The notes under the pieces: model-generated
The model's database searches: none
What the model saw: only the letters and a program-made list of their open reading frames with translations
What the model was told of the DNA's origin: nothing
Shown: positions 5,496-12,452 of the stretch, one piece after another
How the letters are laid out: every line of letters starts with the position of its first letter
How positions within the stretch are numbered: position 1 is the first letter of the stretch
Assembly (NCBI GenBank): GCA_903885415.1
Contig: CAISIP010000665.1
Coordinates: 1 to 12,452 of the forward strand
Reading direction: 5' to 3'
Length of the DNA stretch: 12,452 nt
DNA from: an uncultured beta proteobacterium
GTDB lineage: Bacteria > Pseudomonadota > Gammaproteobacteria > Burkholderiales > Burkholderiaceae_C
Position numbers and translations under genes: made by a program

Positions 5496-7091
5496 ATGAA
5501 AGCCATGTTCATCCGAAATGCAGCTGCTCTGGCAGTCGCAAGCGTATTTGCCTTGCCGGCTTCGCTGATGGCGGCGACGCCCAAGGACACGCTGGTCATC
5601 GCTGCGGCTTTTGACGACATCATTACGATGGACCCGGGCGAGTCCTTCGAGATATCGGCCGGCGAAATCATGGGCAACTCCTACGACCGGTTGCTGCGTT
5701 ACGACGTGAACGACCCGTCCAAACTGATTGCCGATCTGGCCAGAATCTGGTCGGTATCGGGCGACGGCAAGACCTACAGCTTTGAGCTAAAGCCCGGTCT
5801 GAAATTTGCCTCGGGCAACCCGCTCGGCGCTGAAGATGTGGTCTTCTCGCTGCAGCGTGCCGTTTTGCTCGACAAGTCGCCGGCTTTCATTCTGACGCAG
5901 TTCGGTTTTTCCAAAGACAACGTCAAGGACAAGATCAAGCAGACCGGGCCGCTGACGCTGACGCTCGAAACCGACAAGGAATACGCGCCGACTTTCGTCT
6001 ACAACTGCCTGACCGCCAACATCGCTGCCGTCGTCGACAAAAAGCTCGTGCTATCCAACGAGAAAGACGGCGACATGGGTTACGCCTGGCTCAAGACCAA
6101 CTACGCCGGGTCCGGTCCGATGAAGCTGCGCGAATGGCGCGCCAATGAAATCGTCACGCTCGAGCGCAACGACAACTACCATGGCGAAAAGTCCAAGCTC
6201 GCACGCGTCATCTACCGCCACATCAAGGAGGCCGCCACCCAGCGGCTGATGCTGGAGAAGGGCGACGCCGACATCGCGCGCAACCTGTCTCCGGAAGACC
6301 TGGCGGCGCTGGCCAGCAACAAGGCCATCCGGACCACCGCCACCCCCAAGGGAACCGTCTACTACATAGGACTGAACCAGAAGAACCCCAATCTGGCAAA
6401 GCCCGAGGTGCGCGAAGCGCTGAAATGGCTGGTGGACTACAACGCGATCGGCAACACGCTGATCAAGAACATCGGCATCGTGCACCAGAACTTCCTGCCG
6501 GTGGGCCTGCTCGGCGCCAGCACCGAGAAGCCCTACAAGCTCGACGTCGCCAAAGCCAAGGCCCTGCTGAAAAAGGCCGGTCTGGCCGACGGCTTCAAGG
6601 TCAGCATCGACATGCGCACCATCCAGCCGGTGCAGGGCATCACCGAGAACTTTCAGCAAACCGCCAAGCGTGCCGGCATCGACATTGAGATCATCCCCGG
6701 CGACGGCAAACAGACGCTGACCAAGTACCGTGCGCGCAGCCACGACATGTACATTGGCCAGTGGGGCGCCGACTACTGGGATCCGCACACCAACGCCGAC
6801 ACCTTTGCGCGCAACCCCAACAACGCAGACGACGCGAAGTCCAAGCCGCTGGCATGGCGCAATGCCTGGGATATTCCGGAGCTGACCAAGCAGGCCGACG
6901 CTGCGGTGCTCGAGCGCGACGGCGCCAAGCGCAAGGCGATGTACGAGAAGATGCAGGCCGACTTCCGCAAGAACAGCCCCTTCGTGATGCTCTACCAGCA
7001 GATCGAGGTGGCCGCCTTCCGGTCCAACGTGCAGGGCCTGAAGATCGGCCCGACCTCGGACTCGACCTATATGTTCAAGGTCTCGAAGTAG
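5496..7091 (+). CDS. ABC transporter peptide-binding protein (DppA/OppA type)
   Basis: This 531-residue periplasmic solute-binding protein (SBP_bac_5, PF00496) captures the substrate and delivers it to the permease pair encoded next. The signal peptide is clear: MKAMFIRN, a hydrophobic stretch AAALAVASVFALPASLM, and cleavage around A26/A27. There is no lipobox, so the mature protein should be free in the periplasm. Family landmarks are the early DIITMDPGESFEIS, LRYDVNDPSKLIADLA, SGDGKTYSFELKPGLKFASGNPLGAEDVVFSLQR (split here only for naming), GSGPM followed by VTLERNDNYHG, and WGADYWDPHTNAD near residues 423-435, which corresponds to the acidic region binding the peptide amino end in DppA. 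The neighbouring dipeptidase suggests dipeptides as substrates, but this family also binds opines, glutathione and other small peptides. The stop at 7089-7091 is in the same frame as the following permease. Confidence 0.92.
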   Translation: MKAMFIRNAAALAVASVFALPASLMAATPKDTLVIAAAFDDIITMDPGESFEISAGEIMGNSYDRLLRYDVNDPSKLIADLARIWSVSGDGKTYSFELKPGLKFASGNPLGAEDVVFSLQRAVLLDKSPAFILTQFGFSKDNVKDKIKQTGPLTLTLETDKEYAPTFVYNCLTANIAAVVDKKLVLSNEKDGDMGYAWLKTNYAGSGPMKLREWRANEIVTLERNDNYHGEKSKLARVIYRHIKEAATQRLMLEKGDADIARNLSPEDLAALASNKAIRTTATPKGTVYYIGLNQKNPNLAKPEVREALKWLVDYNAIGNTLIKNIGIVHQNFLPVGLLGASTEKPYKLDVAKAKALLKKAGLADGFKVSIDMRTIQPVQGITENFQQTAKRAGIDIEIIPGDGKQTLTKYRARSHDMYIGQWGADYWDPHTNADTFARNPNNADDAKSKPLAWRNAWDIPELTKQADAAVLERDGAKRKAMYEKMQADFRKNSPFVMLYQQIEVAAFRSNVQGLKIGPTSDSTYMFKVSK

Positions 7092-7131
7092 GCCGGCGGC
7101 GTTCAGACGGCTTTGGCTTTGCTGGGCCGGC
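7092..7131 (+). other. GCCGGC inverted pair after the binding-protein gene
   Basis: GCCGGC at 7092-7097 and again at 7126-7131 can pair (6 bp, 28-base loop) around the TTG start of the permease gene. A hairpin after a binding-protein gene often lowers downstream permease translation or stabilises the upstream message. Here the stem is short and GCCGGC is common in GC-rich DNA, so support is modest. Confidence 0.25.
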
Positions 7132-8180
7132 TGCAGACGGGCGGGCGCCGCGCCATCGGCCTGCGCAGCGCGCTTGGCACAGTGGGCGGTTTCCTGCTGG
7201 TCATCCTGGTTACCTACCTCGGTCTGCTGGCGGTCACCTTTTTCATCGGACGGGTGATGCCGATTGACCCGGTGCTGGCGATCGTCGGCGATCGGGCGCC
7301 CGAGCATGTGATCGCGCGGGTGCGCGAGGAACTCGGCCTCAACAAGCCGGTCTATGAGCAGTTCGCCATCTACCTGCGCAAGGTGCTGCAGGGCGACTTC
7401 GGCACATCGGTGCTGACCTCCAACCCGGTGATGCAGGATATCCGGCGCACCTTCCCGGCCACCATCGAGCTCGCCACGCTGGGGATCGTCATCGGCGCCG
7501 GACTCGGCGTTCCCTTGGGCGTCTGGGCTGCCGTCCGACGCGGCGGACTGGTCGACCAGATGGTGCGGGTGATGGCGCTGATAGGGTATTCGGTACCGAT
7601 TTTCTGGCTCGGTCTGATGGGGCTGCTGCTGTTTTACGCCCGACTCGACTGGGTCGCCGGGCCCGGCCGCATTGACGCCAGTTACGAATACACGGTCACC
7701 ACCGTCACCGGCTTCCTGCTGATCGACGCGGCGCGATCCGGCGAGTGGGAGGCCTTCGGTAACGTGCTGTCGCATCTGGTGCTGCCGGCATCGCTGCTGG
7801 GCTATTTTTCGCTCGCCTACATCAGTCGCATGACGCGTTCGTTCATGCTCCATGAGCTGGGACAGGAATACATCGTGGCGGCGCGCGCCAAGGGCCTGTC
7901 CGAGACCCGCATCATCTGGCGCCACGCGCTGCGCAACGCGATGGTGCCGCTGGTGACGGTGGTCGCGCTGTCCTATGCCGGCCTGCTGGAGGGTTCGGTA
8001 CTCACCGAAACGGTTTTTGCCTGGCCCGGGCTCGGGCTGTACATCACCAACTCGCTGCAAAACGCCGACATGAATGCGGTGCTGGGCGGCACCATCGTGG
8101 TGGGCTCGGTGTTCATCGGTCTGAACCTGCTGTCGGACCTGCTCTACCGGCTGCTCGACCCGCGCACCAGAAGCCGATGA
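7113..8180 (+). CDS. ABC transporter permease, DppB/OppB type
   Basis: This 355-residue inner-membrane permease forms half of the peptide channel. A first membrane helix at about 21-47 (LGTVGGFLLVILVTYLGLLAVTFFIG) precedes the periplasmic family segment with MPIDPVLAIVGDRAP and ELGLNKPVYEQFAIYL, then the GDFGTS motif. The BPD_transp_1 domain carries further hydrophobic helices and the cytoplasmic EAA coupling loop near 255-278 (AARAKGLSETRIIWRHALRN), which docks on the ATPases. The region PGRIDASYEYTVTTVTGFLL resembles the insert seen in dipeptide and nickel permeases. The only credible start after the binding-protein stop is TTG 7113, without a clear ribosome-binding site; GTG 7182 is possible but would clip the first helix. 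It lies 21 bases from the upstream stop and overlaps the next gene by four bases (ATGA). Confidence 0.9.
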   Translation: MALLGRLQTGGRRAIGLRSALGTVGGFLLVILVTYLGLLAVTFFIGRVMPIDPVLAIVGDRAPEHVIARVREELGLNKPVYEQFAIYLRKVLQGDFGTSVLTSNPVMQDIRRTFPATIELATLGIVIGAGLGVPLGVWAAVRRGGLVDQMVRVMALIGYSVPIFWLGLMGLLLFYARLDWVAGPGRIDASYEYTVTTVTGFLLIDAARSGEWEAFGNVLSHLVLPASLLGYFSLAYISRMTRSFMLHELGQEYIVAARAKGLSETRIIWRHALRNAMVPLVTVVALSYAGLLEGSVLTETVFAWPGLGLYITNSLQNADMNAVLGGTIVVGSVFIGLNLLSDLLYRLLDPRTRSR

Positions 8181-9100
8181 TCGGTGCCGACTCGCGCAAA
8201 AGTCGCCTGCACGACTGGCTGCGGTCGGAGCGGCCGCAGTCGCGCCGTCAGGCATCGCTGGTGCGCGCTTACGGCGCATGGCGCAGCTTTGCGCGCAACC
8301 GGCTCGCGATGCTCGGCCTGCTGCTCGTGCTCGCGCTGATGCTGGTCGCGGCGCTGGCCGACTGGCTGGCGCCCTACTCGCCCTATGTCGGTGACCTGCT
8401 CAGCACCCGACTGCTGCCGCCTTCGGCTACGCACTGGTTCGGCACCGACGACCAGGGCCGCGACATTTTGTCGCGCGTGATCCACGGCACCCGCATCACG
8501 CTGTATGTGGTGGCGCTGGTGGCGGTGCTGGCAGCGCCGATCGGCCTGGTGGTGGGAACGGTTGCCGGCTATGCGGGCGGCTGGCTGGACGCGCTGCTGA
8601 TGCGCATCACCGACATCTTCTTGGCCTTCCCGCGCTTGATCCTGGCGCTGGCCTTCGTCGCTGCGCTCGGGCCGGGCATCGAGAACGCTGTCATCGCGAT
8701 CGCCATCACGTCCTGGCCGCCCTATGCCCGCATCGCGCGCGCCGAGACACTGACGATTCGTCAGGCCGACTACATCGCTGCGGTGCAATTGTTGGGCGCG
8801 TCGCCGTGGCGCATCGTGCTGCGCCACATCATGCCGCTGTGCGTGTCGTCGGTCATTGTCCGCGTGACGCTGGACATGGCCGGCATCATCCTGACCGCGG
8901 CAGGGCTGGGTTTCCTGGGCCTGGGCGCGCAGCCGCCGACGCCCGAATGGGGTGCGCTGATCGCCAACGGCCGTCTGTACGTGCTCGACCAGTGGTGGGT
9001 GGCGGCCGCGCCGGGCGCCGCCATCTTCGTCGTGAGCCTGGCGTTCAACCTGCTTGGCGACGGCCTGCGCGACGCGCTCGATCCCAAGGGCTCGCGATGA
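8177..9100 (+). CDS. ABC transporter permease, DppC/OppC type
   Basis: The 307-residue second half of the peptide channel. The N-terminal OppC_N region has basic residues, then FARNRLAMLG and a membrane helix at about 42-62 ending LADWLAPYSP. The family hallmark GTDDQGRDILSRVIHGTR follows at about 92-109. The BPD_transp_1 domain contains several hydrophobic helices, ITDIFLAFPRL, and the EAA loop AAVQLLGASPWRIVLRHIMP near 200-219. The C-terminal stretch LGFLGLGAQPPTPEWG is conserved in DppC proteins. ATG 8177 overlaps the stop of the first permease as ATGA, and the gene's own TGA overlaps the ATG of the following ATPase, both signs of translational coupling. The partner is the permease encoded at 7113-8180. 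The family is certain; the transported peptide is not. Confidence 0.93.
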   Translation: MIGADSRKSRLHDWLRSERPQSRRQASLVRAYGAWRSFARNRLAMLGLLLVLALMLVAALADWLAPYSPYVGDLLSTRLLPPSATHWFGTDDQGRDILSRVIHGTRITLYVVALVAVLAAPIGLVVGTVAGYAGGWLDALLMRITDIFLAFPRLILALAFVAALGPGIENAVIAIAITSWPPYARIARAETLTIRQADYIAAVQLLGASPWRIVLRHIMPLCVSSVIVRVTLDMAGIILTAAGLGFLGLGAQPPTPEWGALIANGRLYVLDQWWVAAAPGAAIFVVSLAFNLLGDGLRDALDPKGSR

Positions 9101-9942
9101 GCGGCCCGCATCCCTTGCTGGTCGTGGAAGACCTGCGCATTTCCTTCCCCAGCCGCGACGGCGGGCTGGCCGAGGCGGTGCGCGGCGTCTCCTTCACGCT
9201 CGGACGCGAGCGCCTGGGGATTGTCGGCGAGTCGGGTTCGGGTAAATCGCAGACCGGGCGCGCCATACTCGGGCTGAGCGCGCCCGAGGCGATCGTCAGC
9301 GCGCGGCGGCTCGCATTCAACGGCGTCGACCTGCTGCGCTGCAGCCTGCAAGAGCGGCGCGCCCTGCGCGGCGCGCGCATCGCCATGGTGCTGCAGGACC
9401 CGAAGTTTTCGCTCAACCCGGTCATGACGATCGGCGAGCAGGTGGTCGAGACGCTGCGCGCCCACACCCGTATTTCGGCCCGCGACGCGCGCGTCAAGGC
9501 CCTCGCCGCACTGGGGGCGGTTCAGATTGACCAGCCCGAGCGCGTCTACAGGCTGTACCCGCACGAGGTATCGGGCGGTATGGGGCAGCGCGCGATGATC
9601 GCGATGATGCTGATCGCCAACCCCGAGCTGCTGATCGCCGACGAGCCGACCTCGGCGCTCGACGTGACGGTGCAACTGCAGCTGCTTGCGACCCTCGACG
9701 CGCTGGTGCTGCAGCGTGGCATGGGGTTGATTCTGATTTCGCACGATCTGCGTCTGGTCTCGAGCTTTTGCGACCGCATCCTGGTCATGTACGCGGGCCG
9801 GGTGGTCGAGGAGGTGGCGGCGGGCGGCCTGGCCGACGCCAAGCACCCGTATACGCGCGGGCTGCTGAACTGTCTGCCACGGCTGGGCGAGCAGCGCCAC
9901 CCGCTGCCGACGCTCGACCGACAACCGGGGTGGGCCCTGTGA
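9097..9942 (+). CDS. ABC transporter ATPase, DppD/OppD type (short form)
   Basis: This 281-residue cytoplasmic ATPase powers the importer together with the next protein. Motifs in order are Walker A GESGSGKS (44-51), Q-loop Q100, signature VSGGMGQ (158-164, the variant usual for DppD), Walker B LLIADEP (178-184), D-loop SALD and switch histidine H216. The end YTRGLL then LPRLGEQRHPLPTLDRQPGWAL stops where DppD and OppD (about 320-335 aa) normally continue into the oligo_HPY region with its cysteine cluster, so that part is missing. The reading frame is open upstream, but ATG 9097 gives the proper N-terminus (LLVVEDLRISF) and overlaps the permease stop as ATGA. Its stop overlaps the GTG start of the second ATPase (GTGA). 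Confidence 0.92.
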   Translation: MSGPHPLLVVEDLRISFPSRDGGLAEAVRGVSFTLGRERLGIVGESGSGKSQTGRAILGLSAPEAIVSARRLAFNGVDLLRCSLQERRALRGARIAMVLQDPKFSLNPVMTIGEQVVETLRAHTRISARDARVKALAALGAVQIDQPERVYRLYPHEVSGGMGQRAMIAMMLIANPELLIADEPTSALDVTVQLQLLATLDALVLQRGMGLILISHDLRLVSSFCDRILVMYAGRVVEEVAAGGLADAKHPYTRGLLNCLPRLGEQRHPLPTLDRQPGWAL

Positions 9943-10727
9943 GCGCGCAGGCGCAGATTGGCATCGAGGCGCGCAATCTGCGCGTGGGCTACGACGGCTT
10001 CATCGCCGTCGCTGACACCACGCTGCGCGTCGCAGCTGGCGAGAGCTTCGGCATCGTCGGCGAGTCGGGCTCTGGCAAGTCCACCGTCTTGCGCGCCATC
10101 TGCGGGCTGGCGCCGCTGCAGGGCGGCAGCGTGCGACTGCTGGGCGCTGGCGAAGCCAGCCTGCCGCTGCCCGGCAGCAAGGCTTTTCGGCGTCTGGTGC
10201 AAATGGTCTTTCAGGACCCCTATGCGTCGCTGCACCCGCGCCAGACGGTCGACCGCATCCTGGCCGAGCCGCTGGCGATACACGCCATCGCGGACGCCGA
10301 GGCGCGGATCGAACGCGCGCTCGACGAGGTGGGCTTGGGCACCGGTTTCCGGTTCCGCTACCCGCACCAGCTCTCGGGCGGACAGCGTCAGCGCATCGCG
10401 ATCGCGCGCGCCTTGATTCTGGAGCCGCAGATCCTGCTGCTTGACGAGCCGACCTCGGCGCTCGACGCCTCGGTGCAGGCCGAGGTGCTCAACCTGCTCG
10501 AGGAGCTGCGCCACCGGCGCGGCCTGTCGTTCATCATGGTAAGCCACGACCTTGCGGTGGTCACCCACCTGTGCCAGCGTCTGATGGTGATGCAGCGCGG
10601 ACAAACGGTGGAGCTGCTGTCGGCGGCCGATCTGGCGGCGAGCCGGGTGCAGGACGATTACACCCGCCGGCTGATGCTGGCCTCGGTGGGTTTCAGCCGC
10701 GAGGCGACACAAGGAGAGACGCGATGA
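9939..10727 (+). CDS. ABC transporter ATPase, DppF/OppF type (short form)
   Basis: The 262-residue second ATPase of the importer. Motifs are Walker A GESGSGKS (41-48), Q-loop Q92 in MVFQDPYASLHPRQTV (typical DppF wording), signature LSGGQ (145-149), Walker B ILLLDE (165-170), D-loop SALD and H203. It ends soon after YTRRLM (241-246), without the oligo_HPY tail, so it is about 60-70 residues shorter than E. coli DppF. The start is GTG 9939, overlapping the upstream TGA as GTGA; this leaves a normal N-terminus (IGIEARNLRVGY), while longer in-frame versions carry only low-complexity Gly/Arg/Ala sequence. Its TGA overlaps the ATG of the dipeptidase gene (ATGA). It should pair with the DppD-type subunit as a heterodimer on the two permeases. 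Confidence 0.92.
   Translation: MSAQAQIGIEARNLRVGYDGFIAVADTTLRVAAGESFGIVGESGSGKSTVLRAICGLAPLQGGSVRLLGAGEASLPLPGSKAFRRLVQMVFQDPYASLHPRQTVDRILAEPLAIHAIADAEARIERALDEVGLGTGFRFRYPHQLSGGQRQRIAIARALILEPQILLLDEPTSALDASVQAEVLNLLEELRHRRGLSFIMVSHDLAVVTHLCQRLMVMQRGQTVELLSAADLAASRVQDDYTRRLMLASVGFSREATQGETR
10711..10716 (+). promoter_or_regulatory. Ribosome-binding site of the dipeptidase gene
   Basis: AAGGAG lies inside the end of the DppF-type gene, seven bases before ATG 10724. This supports that start, which overlaps the upstream stop as ATGA. Confidence 0.8.
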
Positions 10728-11689
10728 TTCGATGGGAAGCCCATGCCTGCCTGCCGCTGCACCCGCAGGCCGACTTTGCGCCGATAGCGCGTTTTCACGC
10801 CGCTGGCGTGCACTATGTGTCGATCAACATCGGCATGGACATGAACCCGGTGTCGCAGGTAATGGCGGTGATCGCCGGCTTTCGCGCGACGATCGCCGCA
10901 CAGCCTGAACGCTATGTGATGGCCGACACGGCGCAGGACATTCGCGCAGCCGCCGCAGCGGGCAAGCTCGCGATCGGCTTTGACCTCGAAGGCGCCATGC
11001 CGCTGCTCGAGCAGCCGGAGATGGTGGCGCTGTACCGTGATCTTGGCGTGCGCCAGATGCACCTGGCCTACAACCGCAACAACAGCGTGGCCGGCGGCTG
11101 CCACGACGAGGCGCAGGGGCTGACGCCGCTGGGTCGGCGCATCGTCGGCGCCATCAACGCCGCCGGCGTGCTGATGGACTGTTCGCACACCGGCCGGCGT
11201 TGCAGCCTGGACATCATGGCGGCGTCCGACGCGCCGGTGATATTCAGCCACTCGAACCCGCTGGCGCTGGTCGAGCACGGGCGCAATGTGACGGACGAGC
11301 AGATTCGCGCCTGCGCCGCAACCGGCGGCGTGGTCTGCGTATCGGGCGTGTCGATATTCCTCGGAACCCGCACGCCCGACGCCGACGATGTGGCGTGCCA
11401 CGCAGCCTATGTCGCCAACCTGGTCGGCGTGCAACACGCCGGTATCGGACTCGATATCAGCTTTCCCCAAAGTGGTCTCAACGACGACCCGCCGGGCGAC
11501 TATGACCCCGGCTACTGGTGGCCCAAGTCTGCCGGCTACGACCGGGGCATCTCGCGTTCCACCTATCCGTCGATCGAAAGCTGGCAGGTGCTGGGCGAGG
11601 CCCTGCAGCGAACCGGCATGAGCGCCGGTGAGTCGGAACTGGTCTTGGGTGCCAACATGATGCGGGTGGCACAACGCGTTTGGGGTTGA
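10724..11689 (+). CDS. Membrane-dipeptidase family (M19) peptidase
   Basis: A 321-residue amidohydrolase-fold metallopeptidase of family M19 (renal dipeptidase, PF01244), which cleaves dipeptides including forms with a D residue at the second position. Expected metal ligands are visible: H7 in WEAHACL, E89 in GFDLEG (bridging), H155 in DCSHTG, H176 in FSHSNP and catalytic D244 in GIGLDIS. The usual HxD motif at the N-terminus reads H-A-C, so the second ligand is Cys9 instead of Asp. NRNNSVAGG (117-125) sits where the family has its substrate-loop Asn residues. No signal peptide is present, so the enzyme acts in the cytoplasm on imported peptides. At 321 aa it is shorter than the mammalian enzymes, as is common in bacteria. 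It closes the importer operon and is followed by a probable terminator. Activity with Cys9 is unproven; a shifted substrate range is possible. Confidence 0.9.
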   Translation: MIRWEAHACLPLHPQADFAPIARFHAAGVHYVSINIGMDMNPVSQVMAVIAGFRATIAAQPERYVMADTAQDIRAAAAAGKLAIGFDLEGAMPLLEQPEMVALYRDLGVRQMHLAYNRNNSVAGGCHDEAQGLTPLGRRIVGAINAAGVLMDCSHTGRRCSLDIMAASDAPVIFSHSNPLALVEHGRNVTDEQIRACAATGGVVCVSGVSIFLGTRTPDADDVACHAAYVANLVGVQHAGIGLDISFPQSGLNDDPPGDYDPGYWWPKSAGYDRGISRSTYPSIESWQVLGEALQRTGMSAGESELVLGANMMRVAQRVWG

Positions 11690-11699
11690 TCCGTCCTGC

Positions 11700-11738
11700 G
11701 CCGTACAAGACGCGCATTGTTTAACGGCATTTGTTTTT
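11700..11738 (+). terminator. Probable intrinsic terminator of the peptide operon
   Basis: Ten bases after the dipeptidase stop, GCCGTACAA (11700-11708) pairs with TTGT...ACGGC (11717-11728). This gives nine base pairs with a three-base bulge (TTA) and an 8-base loop. A T-rich stretch, ATTTGTTTTT, follows directly to 11738. The bulge and the G inside the T-tract weaken it, but its position and orientation fit the end of the plus-strand operon. Confidence 0.5.
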
Positions 11739-11775
11739 ATCAGCGGATCTACCCCCAGCATGCCGGGGACCGCGC

Positions 11776-12452
11776 TCAATGCGCTAACAGGTCTTGCAGG
11801 GTGTGCGCAAAATCCTGCACCACCCGCCCGCGTAGCGGAGTCGCTATCACGCGGCCACCAACTGCTATCGCCAAGGGCAAGCTGCCCGGGCTGGAAAAGA
11901 CATGCGCATCCAGCACATGGGCGCTAGGTAGGCCGCACATGGCGGGAGATACGGCGTCTAGCACTACAAAGTCTGCCCGCTGGCCCACTTTTAAGCCGCC
12001 TAAGGGAAGCGCAGTCGCAGCCTGTCCGCTTTGCAGCAGGGCTTGCAGCATATTGGCCGCGCTGCTTTTCGATGCCCCACTTTGGGCCGCCACATTGCGT
12101 TGGCCGCGGGTCAGGCGCTGGCCGTATTCCAGCAGGCGCAGCTCTTCGTTCCAGGCCCGGCTGACGTGGCTGTCCGAACCCACCGACCAGCTGCCGCCTT
12201 GCGCGCAATAGCCGCCGTAGTCAAACACACCATCGCCCAAATTGGCCTCCGTGCTCGGGCAGATGACGATGCTGGCGCCACTGGCGCGCACGCCGTCCAA
12301 TTCCGTCTGCGTGGCATGGGTGGCATGCACCAGGTTCCAGCGGGCGTGCAACTGCGCGTGACTCAAGAGCCATTCGATAGGCCGTTGACCCGTCTGCGCA
12401 ATACAGTCCTGCACCTCTTGCGGCTGTTCAGCGATGTGGATGTGAATCGGTA
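11776..12452 (-). CDS. hutF: Formimidoylglutamate deiminase HutF, C-terminal part (window edge)
   Basis: The last 224 or so residues of a zinc-dependent amidohydrolase that converts N-formimino-L-glutamate to N-formyl-L-glutamate and ammonia in the five-step histidine-degradation route. At the edge the frame reads PIHIHIAEQPQEVQDC, containing the zinc-ligand histidine of the fourth strand. Next come GQRPIEWLL, the catalytic-histidine segment LVHATHATQTE, CPSTEANLGDG, and GSDSHVSR with the metal-binding Asp. The end has GLKVGQRADFVVLD, the usual closing beta-domain of amidohydrolases. HutF is normally about 450 aa, so roughly half is outside the window. GC content looks lower than in the peptide operon (lines counted at about 55-68 % against 73 %). 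It converges on the dipeptidase gene with an 86-bp gap. The rest of a hut cluster may lie beyond the right edge. Confidence 0.88.
   Translation of the reverse strand, partial: PIHIHIAEQPQEVQDCIAQTGQRPIEWLLSHAQLHARWNLVHATHATQTELDGVRASGASIVICPSTEANLGDGVFDYGGYCAQGGSWSVGSDSHVSRAWNEELRLLEYGQRLTRGQRNVAAQSGASKSSAANMLQALLQSGQAATALPLGGLKVGQRADFVVLDAVSPAMCGLPSAHVLDAHVFSSPGSLPLAIAVGGRVIATPLRGRVVQDFAHTLQDLLAH

Noticed and set aside
6051..8279. Very long open frame on the minus strand (742 codons) across the binding-protein and permease genes
   Set aside because: Its translation is rich in His, Arg, Gln, Gly and Val with no family motif, and it lies opposite well-supported genes. Long antisense open frames are expected in GC-rich coding DNA.
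11753..11768. Near-palindrome CCCCAGCATGCCGGGG between the dipeptidase gene and hutF
   Set aside because: It has one mismatch and no T-tract on either strand, so it is not a convincing terminator. It may be chance; the hairpin at 11700-11738 explains the end of the operon better.

Overview
This 12.45 kb window is GC-rich (roughly 62-73 % in the lines I counted by hand). The gene content and protein sequences look like a betaproteobacterium, probably Burkholderiales. That is an inference from the GlcD, LON-domain, DppABCDF-type and HutF sequences; there is no rRNA or other taxonomic marker. I found no tRNA, rRNA, insertion sequence, phage gene, CRISPR array or integration site. No stretch over 300 bases lacks a gene, and the largest gap is 113-304.

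Layout. (1) Positions 1-112 (minus) hold the first 37 codons of a lipoprotein, cut by the window edge. (2) Positions 305-1816 (plus) hold glcD, the FAD subunit of glycolate oxidase, with no glcE or glcF beside it. (3) Positions 4262 to 1813 (minus) hold a probable three-gene unit: a class V (alanine-glyoxylate type) aminotransferase, a stand-alone LON substrate-binding-domain protein, and a small NadR-kinase-like P-loop protein. The stop codon of the last overlaps the glcD stop codon on one CTAG. (4) Positions 4263-4419 are a divergent control region containing a GTGTTAACAC palindrome. (5) Positions 4420-11689 (plus) form the core: seven genes apparently arranged as one operon. They are a Rhizobium-type (class 3) asparaginase, a periplasmic peptide-binding protein, two DppB/DppC-type permeases, two DppD/DppF-type ATPases and an M19 dipeptidase. 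Four of the last five junctions are 4-base start/stop overlaps (ATGA, ATGA, GTGA, ATGA). A bulged hairpin followed by a T-rich tract closes the unit at 11700-11738. (6) Positions 11776-12452 (minus) hold the C-terminal half of hutF, formimidoylglutamate deiminase, running off the right edge.

How the genes may work together. The core operon reads as import of small peptides across the inner membrane (binding protein, two permeases, two ATPases), then cytoplasmic cleavage by the M19 dipeptidase and, for Asn-containing substrates, deamidation by the asparaginase. GlcD (glycolate to glyoxylate) and the class V aminotransferase (often glyoxylate to glycine) share a metabolite but lie in separate transcription units. 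HutF belongs to histidine degradation. Overall this is an amino-acid, peptide and C2-acid catabolic neighbourhood.

I found no clearly new defence, mobile or RNA-based system. The points most worth checking are the dipeptidase's replacement of the metal-binding Asp in its HxD motif by Cys, the co-transcription of a class 3 asparaginase with a peptide importer, the glcD gene without partner subunits, the shortened ABC ATPases, and the palindrome over the predicted aminotransferase promoter.
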